Of a DNA stretch of 15,835 nucleotides, positions 7,780-12,809 are shown piece after piece. The DNA lies in assembly GCA_900757695.1 (NCBI GenBank), contig CAAEOU010000290.1:1-15835 (forward strand), written 5' to 3'. Made by a program: the position numbers and the translations under genes. A model generated the notes under the pieces. It was not told where the DNA came from. It did no database searches and saw only the letters and a list, made by a program, of their open reading frames with translations. Origin of the DNA: an uncultured Oscillospiraceae bacterium (GTDB lineage Bacteria; Bacillota_A; Clostridia; Oscillospirales; Oscillospiraceae). Positions within the stretch are counted from its first letter, which is position 1, and every line of letters starts with the position of its first letter.

Positions 7780-7846
7780 TTGTGAAAAACGCTGAACGAT
7801 TGATAGAGGGAAACTATGGAATGAATTCTGCAAAAGCTTTTCACAA
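7780..7846. repeat. Spaced inverted repeat TTGTGAAAA / TTTTCACAA
   Basis: Perfect 9-base arms at 7780-7788 and 7838-7846 are separated by 49 bases, the right arm ending 29 bases before the sdaAB -35. Centre spacing of 58 bases would allow looping or cooperative binding. In an AT-rich region it could also be chance. Confidence 0.35.
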
Positions 7847-7875
7847 GACTGCGGGAACGGATGGAGGCAGGGGCT

Positions 7876-7904
7876 TTGCTTTTTCCTTCCGGTTATGATA
7901 GAAT
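7876..7904 (+). promoter_or_regulatory. Promoter of sdaAB-sdaAA
   Basis: TTGCTT (7876-7881), a 17-base spacer and TAGAAT (7899-7904) precede the sdaAB ribosome site. An ATG at 7895 lies inside this promoter and cannot be the translation start if the promoter is real. Confidence 0.6.
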
Positions 7905-7919
7905 CCAGAGGAACAAAGC

Positions 7920-7936
7920 AAGGAGGAGTCGGATTG
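7920..7936 (+). promoter_or_regulatory. Strong ribosome site fixing a TTG start for sdaAB
   Basis: AAGGAGGAG (7920-7928) is followed after 5 bases by TTG (7934-7936). The next codons read NLFDIIGPVMVGPSSSHTAG, the usual SdaAB N-terminus. Confidence 0.85.
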
Positions 7937-8596
7937 AATTTATTTGACATCATTGGGCCGGTCATGGTGGGACCGTCCAGCTCACATACGGCGGGGGCGG
8001 TCAAGATCGGTTATGTGGCAAGAAAGCTCCTGCGGGAGCCGGTGGCCAGTGCGGAGATCCTGCTATACGGCTCGTTTTTGGCTACAGGCAAGGGACACGG
8101 TACCCAAAAGGCCCTAGTGGCTGGGCTGATGGGGATGCATCCCGATGACAGCCGGATCCCGGACAGCCTGACCCTGGCACAGAAGGCCGGTATGAAGCTG
8201 AAATTTGGTACTGCAGAGCTTCGGGACGGTCATCCCAATTCGGCAATGCTGCGGCTCACCGGCGTCAATGGCCGGCAGCTGGAAGTGGTGGGGGAATCCA
8301 TCGGCGGCGGAAGGATCAACATCGCCAGCATTGACGGCCTTTCTGCAAATTTCTCCGGAGATCTTCCGACACTGATCGTGCACAATCAGGATCAACCCGG
8401 CCATGTGGCGCAGGTGACCACGATGCTGTTCCATGAAAATGTGAATATTGCCACCCTGCAGCTCTACCGCAGCAGCCGGGGCAGCCGGGCGGTGATGGTG
8501 GTGGAGTGCGACCAGGAGGTGCCGGCGGAGGCACTGCAATGGCTCCGGCATCTGGAAGGCATTGAAAAAGTCACATATTATAGTTTGGAGGGGTGA
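7934..8596 (+). CDS. sdaAB: L-serine dehydratase, iron-sulfur type, beta subunit
   Basis: The 220-residue beta subunit of the oxygen-sensitive [4Fe-4S] L-serine ammonia-lyase, which with SdaAA converts L-serine to pyruvate and ammonia in the cytosol. It opens with FDIIGPVMVGPSSSHTAGA (4-22), the conserved substrate-domain motif. The C-terminal roughly 75 residues form an ACT domain (LIVHNQDQPGHVAQVTTML, then NVNIATLQLYR). The start is TTG, not the upstream in-frame ATG at 7895, because only TTG has a ribosome site and matches the family. Its stop overlaps the ribosome-site/start region of sdaAA, so the two subunits are translationally coupled, as in many Firmicutes. Confidence 0.95.
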   Translation: MNLFDIIGPVMVGPSSSHTAGAVKIGYVARKLLREPVASAEILLYGSFLATGKGHGTQKALVAGLMGMHPDDSRIPDSLTLAQKAGMKLKFGTAELRDGHPNSAMLRLTGVNGRQLEVVGESIGGGRINIASIDGLSANFSGDLPTLIVHNQDQPGHVAQVTTMLFHENVNIATLQLYRSSRGSRAVMVVECDQEVPAEALQWLRHLEGIEKVTYYSLEG

Positions 8597-8598
8597 AT

Positions 8599-9471
8599 AT
8601 GGGATTTGCACAGCTGACGGAGATCACAACACGGTGTGAAAAGGAGAATCTGCGATTCTGGCAGGTGATCCGGGCGGAGGATTGCCGGGAGCGGGACGTA
8701 ACGCCGGAACGCTCCTTTGAGGATATGAGGGAAATGTACCGGGCCATGCAGGCGGCGGATCGGGACTACGACCCCAAGCTTCGGTCTGCTAGCGGTATGG
8801 CTGGGGGAGACGGAGAGAAATTTGCGGCCTATCGGCAGCGGGAAAATCGGCTTTTGGGCGATTATCTGACAGAGGTCATGGAGCGGGCGCTGAAAATGGC
8901 GGAGTCCAATGCCTGCATGAAGCGAATTGTAGCTGCGCCAACGGCGGGCTCCTGCGGGGTGATCCCGGCGGTGCTTCTGAGCTATGCATCCTGCCGGAAG
9001 GCGGAGGAGGACCGGCTGGTGGAGGCTCTGTATGTGGCGGCAGGCATTGGCGAGGTGATCGCCGAGAGTGCCAGCATCGCCGGAGCGGAAGGCGGCTGTC
9101 AGGCGGAAATCGGGTCCGCCAGCGCCATGGCGGCGGGGGCGCTGGCCTATCTGGATGGCGGGACGGAAGAGACCATTGTCCATGCGGCGGCCTTGGCCAT
9201 GAAGAGCCTGCTGGGGCTGACCTGCGACCCGGTGGCTGGACTGGTGGAGGTGCCTTGCATCAAGCGGAATGCCTCCGGTGCGGTGAATGCCGTGGTGGCG
9301 TCTCAAATGGCGCTGGCAGGGATCCGCAGCGCCATTCCGCCGGATGAGGTGATCGACTCCATGCGGCGAATCGGCCACCTGCTCCCCGCCTGTCTCAGAG
9401 AGACAGGGCAGGAAGGGCTTGCGGTGACACCAACAGGACTTCGGATCCAAAAACAAATGAGAGAAGCATAG
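8599..9471 (+). CDS. sdaAA: L-serine dehydratase, iron-sulfur type, alpha subunit
   Basis: The 290-residue catalytic alpha subunit of L-serine dehydratase. Cluster-ligand cysteines sit in the expected motifs: Cys167 in GAEGGCQAEIG, Cys209 in GLTCDPVAGL and Cys220 in VEVPCIKRN. The motif RIVAAPTAGSCGVIPAVL (109-126) is also typical. GGAGG at 8587-8591 is 7 bases before the ATG at 8599; an in-frame GTG at 8593 is only 1 base away and is less likely. The length matches the family. No amino-acid transporter or serine biosynthesis gene is next to it. A terminator-like hairpin follows immediately. Confidence 0.95.
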   Translation: MGFAQLTEITTRCEKENLRFWQVIRAEDCRERDVTPERSFEDMREMYRAMQAADRDYDPKLRSASGMAGGDGEKFAAYRQRENRLLGDYLTEVMERALKMAESNACMKRIVAAPTAGSCGVIPAVLLSYASCRKAEEDRLVEALYVAAGIGEVIAESASIAGAEGGCQAEIGSASAMAAGALAYLDGGTEETIVHAAALAMKSLLGLTCDPVAGLVEVPCIKRNASGAVNAVVASQMALAGIRSAIPPDEVIDSMRRIGHLLPACLRETGQEGLAVTPTGLRIQKQMREA

Positions 9472-9480
9472 CATACAAAT

Positions 9481-9514
9481 CCCCGGCAGTGCCTGGTTTT
9501 GGACACTGCCGGGG
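9481..9514. terminator. Bidirectional terminator-like hairpin between convergent genes
   Basis: Eleven perfectly paired bases (CCCCGGCAGTG, 9481-9491, with 9504-9514) enclose a 12-base loop. It lies 9 bases after sdaAA and 26 bases after the end of the convergent cupin gene, so it can serve both. U-runs are weak on either strand (AUUUGU leftward). Confidence 0.75.
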
Positions 9515-9540
9515 ACACATTATAAATAGGAAGGACAAGC

Positions 9541-10284
9541 TCAGTCTTCCAGATGGGCGTATGCCTCGTCGGTGACTGGCTCCAGCCATTCATTAGAGGT
9601 ATTCTCGCCGGGAACCTCTACGGCCAAGTGGCTGAACCAGCTGCCCTTCTTGGCGCCGTGCCAATGCTTTACCTCAGCGGGGATCGTTACGACATTGCCG
9701 GGCTTCAGGCTCTGGGCAGGCTTGCCTGCCTCCTGATGCCAGCCCTCGCCGTCTACACAGATCAGCAGCTGACCGCCGCCCTTGGAGGCGTGGTGGACAT
9801 GCCAGTTGTTCCGGCAGCCGGGTTCAAAGGTGACGTTGGCAATGAAAACGGTCTTTGCGGGATCCGTCAGCGGATTGAGATAGCTTTTGCCGATGAAATA
9901 CTTGGCGTAGCCTGTGTTCTCCTGACCAAGACCGAAGAAGCCGCCATGATCCTCCGCCTCGCTGACATTGGCGTAGACATCCTTTGCCATTCTGAAAGCC
10001 GCCCATGCATTGGGCCAGCCTGCGTAAAAGGCAATGTGGGTCAAAATCTCGGCCATCTCCGTCTTGGTGACGCTGTTATTTTTTGCGCTCTGGAGATGGT
10101 ATTGAAGAGAACTGTCGACAATGCCCTTGCCGATCAATGCGGAAATGGTGACAATGGAGCGGAGCTTCAAAGAGAGCTTGTCCTCTCGGGACCATACCTC
10201 ACCGAAGAGAACATCGTCATTGAGCTGGGCGAATTTGGGAGCAAACTCCCCAAGTGCATCTCGGCCTGCGGTCTGCTTTACCAT
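9541..10284 (-). CDS. Carboxymuconolactone decarboxylase-cupin fusion protein
   Basis: This 247-residue soluble protein has two domains. Residues about 10-105 are a carboxymuconolactone decarboxylase (CMD) helical domain (EDKLSLKLRSIVTISALIGKG; EMAEILTHIAFYAGWPNAWAAF). It contains no cysteine, so the AhpD-type CxxC peroxidase chemistry is absent. Residues about 130-235 are a cupin barrel with metal-site histidines in NNWHVHH (159-165) and a second motif PGNVVTIPAEVKHWHG (195-210); the usual motif-1 Glu is not obvious. Family members are annotated loosely as decarboxylases or quinol/aldehyde-related oxidoreductase partners; the substrate is unknown. GGAGG overlaps the stop codon of the upstream flavodoxin remnant, so the two were once translated together. 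With that gene beheaded, I see no clear promoter for this one. Confidence 0.85.
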   Translation of the reverse strand: MVKQTAGRDALGEFAPKFAQLNDDVLFGEVWSREDKLSLKLRSIVTISALIGKGIVDSSLQYHLQSAKNNSVTKTEMAEILTHIAFYAGWPNAWAAFRMAKDVYANVSEAEDHGGFFGLGQENTGYAKYFIGKSYLNPLTDPAKTVFIANVTFEPGCRNNWHVHHASKGGGQLLICVDGEGWHQEAGKPAQSLKPGNVVTIPAEVKHWHGAKKGSWFSHLAVEVPGENTSNEWLEPVTDEAYAHLED

Positions 10285-10296
10285 AATTGATTCCTC

Positions 10297-10704
10297 CTAT
10301 ATAGTTTTATGTTGTGAATGGGATGCGGATGGAGCATGCAGCGATTGCGTCAGCCAGCGGTGAACTTGCGGAGACGACTGGGATGCATGTGTGCCGGAAA
10401 TAGCCAGGGCGGGTGCAATCAGGGCCTTTGGACACAGCCTCTGAATGTCGGAAAGACTTCGGCCAAGGCCGCTGCCTTCGTGGGTGCAGAAGGGATGGAT
10501 GGTCTTGCCGGAAAAATCAAAGTGCTGAAGGAATGTAAAAACCGGCATGGGCATGGTTCCCCAATAGTTTGGAAAGCCCAAGTAGATATCATCGTAGGAT
10601 GCGATAGAATCCGGATAGGACTTTAATTCTGGCCGGGCATCCCGGCGCTGATCGTTTTGCGCTTCCTCAATGCAGGAATTGTAATCATTTGCGTAGGGGC
10701 GCAG
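10297..10704 (-). pseudogene. Flavodoxin, N-terminus deleted
   Basis: The minus strand encodes the last about 135 residues of a Flavodoxin_4-type protein. Recognisable parts are RPYANDYNSCIEEAQ, YDDIYLGFPNYWGTMPMPVF (the second FMN-contact loop) and THEGSGLGRSLSDIQRL. Missing is the N-terminal strand with the phosphate-binding loop (normally SxTGxT-like) and roughly the first 40-50 residues, so FMN binding should be lost. Upstream of about 10704 the frame stays open but reads antisense of a LysR fragment, which is not flavodoxin. The stop TAG (10297-10299) is fused to the ribosome site of the CMD-cupin gene. Flavodoxins of this class usually reduce partners with FMN; here the remnant is probably inactive. 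Confidence 0.85.
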
Positions 10705-11071
10705 AAAAAAAGACTGACGATCGCCGATCTGTATGGTCAGACCATAATGATGGTGAAGCGGGGGGGATTCCCGTGTGGTGGATGCGATTCGGGCCGAAAT
10801 ACAACGGCATCCGGAAATTCGGATCGAGGATACCACGCAATTTTACGATATCGAGGTGTTTAATCGCTGCGAGGCCGGCCAATCGGTGATGCTGACCATA
10901 GAGTGCTGGAGGGATGTTCATCCGGCGCTGGTGACAATTCCGGTGGAATGGGATTATCCAATCCCCTATGGACTGCTCTATGCCATGGAGCCGTCAGCAG
11001 AGGTGCTGCGATTGCTGGAGACGGTCAAAGAACTCAGACGGATGGAGGATTCGGGCGGAGAAGGTGGTTGA
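10705..11071 (+). pseudogene. LysR-type regulator, C-terminal fragment with frameshift
   Basis: The plus strand encodes only the end of a LysR-family effector-binding domain. KKRLTIADLYGQTIMMVKR is read in one frame up to a run of seven G (10760-10766). Then VVDAIRAEIQRHPEIRIED, FYDIEVFNRCEAGQSVML and DYPIPYGLLYA continue in the next frame to the TGA at 11069-11071. Removing one G restores a continuous KRGDSRVVDAIR. The whole DNA-binding helix-turn-helix and the first part of the effector domain are missing. It abuts the beheaded flavodoxin head to head, so a deletion of the divergent intergenic region is the likely cause. No start or ribosome site exists for the remnant. Its intact ancestor probably controlled the flavodoxin-cupin operon. 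Confidence 0.85.
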
Positions 11072-11096
11072 TTTTTTCGATGAATGGTAGTATAAT
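11068..11096 (+). promoter_or_regulatory. Promoter of the DUF134-NifX gene
   Basis: TTGATT (11068-11073), a 17-base spacer and perfect TATAAT (11091-11096) are followed by AAGGAGG and the DUF134 start. The -35 overlaps the stop codon of the LysR fragment, so this promoter belongs to the downstream gene. Confidence 0.85.
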
Positions 11097-11127
11097 CGGT
11101 ATATGCCGGAAATAAGGAGGCGAGATG

Positions 11128-11892
11128 ATGCCAAGACCGCAGCGATGCCGTAGAATTTGCGAGATGCCGCAGGTGGATTGCTTTAGTCCGGAAGTAGGGC
11201 GGGAGGATGATCCAATTCTGCTGACGCTGGATGAATATGAGGTAATCCGATTGGTGGATTTGGAAGGAAAGAGCCATGGGCAATGTGCGGCACAGATGGA
11301 TATTTCGCGCTCCACAGTGCAGGAAATCTATGAAGGTGCACGGCACAAGATTGCGGCTTGTCTGGTTTATGGCAAGCGGCTGGTGATTACCGGCGGTAAC
11401 TATCGAGTTTGTGGAGGACGGGAGCATGCCTCGTGCGGGCGTTGCTGCCGATGCCTGCCGGAGCAAGTACAAAAGGACAAACTGAAAGGAGCACCGATTA
11501 TGAAAATTGCAGTGACTTATGAGAATGGCCAGATTTTTCAACATTTTGGCCATACAGAACAGTTTAAGATTTATGAGGTAGCAGACGGAAGCGTGATTCG
11601 CACGGAAGTGGTGGGAACAGAAGGCAGCGGCCATGGGGCATTGGCGGGATTCTTGATGCAGCGGGGAGTGGATACCCTGATCTGCGGCGGAATTGGCGGC
11701 GGCGCGAAGATTGCACTGGCCAATGCGGGCATCAGACTCTATGGCGGCGCCAAAGGCGAGGCGGATGCAGCGGTTCAGGCGCTTTTGTCCGGAAATCTGG
11801 ACTATGATCCCGATGTCCATTGCAGCCATCATGACCACGCCCAGAATGAAGGCGGTCACAGCTGCGGTGGTCATGGCGGACAAAATATGTAA
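11128..11892 (+). CDS. DUF134 helix-turn-helix protein fused to NifX/NifB-type cofactor-binding domain
   Basis: A 254-residue protein with two family domains. Residues 1-about 110 are DUF134: PRPQRCRRICEMP, LTLDEYEVIRLVDLEGKSHG, then a sigma-like helix-turn-helix (CAAQMDISRSTVQEIYEGARHK) and a cysteine cluster CGRCCRC (103-109). Residues about 125-225 are a dinitrogenase iron-molybdenum cofactor-binding domain (MKIAVTYENGQIFQHFGHTE; VDTLICGGIGGGA). The tail is rich in His and Cys (HCSHHDH; HSCGGHGG), suggesting metal binding. Two adjacent ATGs exist; 11128 is 7 bases from AAGGAGG, 11125 is 4, so I prefer 11128. In related genomes the two domains are often neighbouring separate genes. No nitrogenase genes are here, so a role in iron-sulfur/metal or redox regulation is inferred. 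Confidence 0.88.
   Translation: MPRPQRCRRICEMPQVDCFSPEVGREDDPILLTLDEYEVIRLVDLEGKSHGQCAAQMDISRSTVQEIYEGARHKIAACLVYGKRLVITGGNYRVCGGREHASCGRCCRCLPEQVQKDKLKGAPIMKIAVTYENGQIFQHFGHTEQFKIYEVADGSVIRTEVVGTEGSGHGALAGFLMQRGVDTLICGGIGGGAKIALANAGIRLYGGAKGEADAAVQALLSGNLDYDPDVHCSHHDHAQNEGGHSCGGHGGQNM
11485..11502 (+). promoter_or_regulatory. Internal ribosome site and start at the domain junction
   Basis: AAAGGAG (11485-11491) is followed after 8 bases by an in-frame ATG (11500-11502), exactly where the NifX-type domain starts (MKIAVTYENG). It could produce a separate roughly 130-residue cofactor-binding protein from the same message. Confidence 0.7.
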
Positions 11893-11952
11893 CGGTTTCA
11901 TGGAATCAATGCGAATGCTATCGTACAAAATAGATGGAAATTTGGATAAAAG

Positions 11953-11985
11953 AAATGGCGCAGATGCATTCTGCGCCATTTTTTT
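11953..11985 (+). terminator. Intrinsic terminator of the DUF134-NifX gene
   Basis: A 12-base stem (AAATGGCGCAGA, 11953-11964, with 11970-11981) and 5-base loop are followed by an uninterrupted T run to 11985. It is the clearest Rho-independent terminator in the window. Confidence 0.92.
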
Positions 11986-12041
11986 GACTTTGGAAGGCGT
12001 GCTGAACTGCTGTCAGTGCCAAACAGAGACCATCCCAAAAT

Positions 12042-12070
12042 TTGTGTAAACCTCCAATGTGGTGTAGAAT
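12042..12070 (+). promoter_or_regulatory. Probable transposase promoter inside the IS end
   Basis: TTGTGT (12042-12047), a 17-base spacer and TAGAAT (12065-12070) precede the IS256-type gene. The -10 lies in the loop of the hairpin at 12051-12089, so a transcript from here starts near 12077 and lacks the hairpin's left arm. Confidence 0.6.
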
Positions 12071-12089
12071 AGAAGCACCACATTGGAGG
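12051..12089 (+). repeat. Hairpin covering the transposase ribosome site
   Basis: Perfect 14-base arms CCTCCAATGTGGTG (12051-12064) and CACCACATTGGAGG (12076-12089) surround an 11-base loop. The right arm contains the whole GGAGG ribosome site (12085-12089), so an RNA containing both arms would hide it. Confidence 0.85.
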
Positions 12090-12097
12090 ATTTAGAT

Positions 12098-12536
12098 ATG
12101 GCCAGAAAGAATCGTACCCCGGAAAAAAATGCACGTCGTGAAAAAATCCGTGAACTGCTGCAGATGGCGAACATCGGCAGCATGGATGACATTCAGAACT
12201 TGTTCAAGGAAACCATTGCGGAATTTATGGAAAATGGTCTGGAGGCCAAGCTGGACGATCAGCTGGGCTACAGCAGGTACGACTACAAAAACAAGGACAC
12301 GGACAACAGCCGCAACGGTCACAGCGATAAAACACTGCGGACCAGCTTTGGTGATGTGGAGGTGTCCGTGCCCCGGGATCGAAAAGGCGATTGAGCCCAA
12401 GGTGCTGAAGAAAAACCAAACCAGCGTCAGTCAGGACATCGAGGAAAAGATTCTGTCCATGTACGCCAAAGGCATGACCACCAGCGATATTGAGGCTCAC
12501 ATTCAGGACATCTATGGCGTAGAGGTCTCGGATAGT
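12098..12536 (+). pseudogene. IS256-family (Mutator-type) transposase, truncated and frameshifted
   Basis: The N-terminal part of an IS256-family transposase starts at ATG 12098 with GGAGG 8 bases upstream (MARKNRTPEKNARREKIREL). Family stretches include IAEFMENGLEAKLDDQLGYS and SRNGHSDKTLRTSFGDVEVS. At about 12385-12394 (VPRDRKGD then stop) the frame breaks: EPKVLKKNQTSVSQDIEEKI and YAKGMTTSDIEAHIQDIYGV follow in another frame, consistent with loss of two bases. After VSDS at about 12536 homology stops, so the DDE catalytic core and the right end of the element are gone. About 145 of the usual roughly 400 residues remain. The element cannot move by itself. An outer inverted repeat may begin near 12026 but cannot be checked because the partner end is missing. 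Confidence 0.88.
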
Positions 12537-12731
12537 TTGATTGGGAGCCCTGCAGGTTATGTTGGCTGTAATCACGGAGAATTAAGTGAGAAAATCCAAA
12601 AGAGCAAAGTAGGCATACTGCTTTGCGATGAATTCGAAAAGACCACTCGCCCAGTTTTCTCTTTCTTTCTGGAGTTGTTGGAAGAAGGGCGTTTCACAGA
12701 TTCCATGGCAAGAGAGTATGGTGACATTTGA
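12537..12731 (+). pseudogene. Fragment of a Clp-type AAA+ ATPase, fused in frame to the IS remnant
   Basis: Directly after the transposase remnant, in the same frame, about 60 residues match the second ATPase domain of ClpA/ClpB-like proteins: LIGSPAGYVG (pore loop region), GELSEKIQKSK, the Walker B-like GILLCDEFEK, then FSFFLELLEEGRFTDSMARE. There is no Walker A, no sensor or arginine-finger part, and the frame ends in TGA at 12729-12731 soon after homology ends at about 12719. It is therefore a gene fragment left by a deletion or recombination, not a working ATPase. Cys instead of the usual Tyr after GYVG is a minor difference. Which Clp-like gene it came from cannot be told. Confidence 0.75.
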
Positions 12732-12740
12732 ACCATAAAA

Positions 12741-12793
12741 AGGAAAACCGCTACAACATCCATCCCACTTTGGAATGAGAATTGCAGCGGTTT
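12741..12793 (-). terminator. Terminator of blaI-blaR operon
   Basis: On the minus strand a 12-base stem with one G-U pair (arms 12782-12793 and 12745-12756) encloses a loop that itself can pair (CATTCC with GGGATG). It is followed by UUUUCCUUUUU and starts about 16 bases after the BlaR stop. Confidence 0.75.
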
Positions 12794-12809
12794 ATTTGCT
12801 GGGAACTAA

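Larger units (their letters stand above)
7540..7933. other. Divergent intergenic region between liv operon and sdaAB
   Basis: This roughly 390-base AT-rich stretch has no convincing gene on either strand. It holds the leftward liv promoter (7600-7629), the rightward sdaAB promoter (7876-7904), a short dyad (7729-7747) and a spaced inverted repeat (7780-7788 with 7838-7846). Short open frames crossing it lack ribosome sites and conserved motifs. Confidence 0.7.

Noticed and set aside
7895..7933. ATG at 7895 as the sdaAB start
   Set aside because: It overlaps the promoter -10, has no ribosome site and adds residues not typical of SdaAB; TTG at 7934 fits better.
8578..9474. 298-codon minus-strand frame opposite sdaAA
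   Set aside because: sdaAA on the plus strand has all cluster cysteines and a ribosome site; the opposite frame has none of these.
10775..11071. Separate small gene on the plus strand
   Set aside because: The sequence is the end of a LysR effector domain continuing from the other frame upstream; it has no ribosome site and is better described as part of a pseudogene.
11128..11892. Part of a nitrogen-fixation cluster
   Set aside because: The NifX/NifB-type domain alone is widespread in non-fixing anaerobes and no nitrogenase genes are present in the window.
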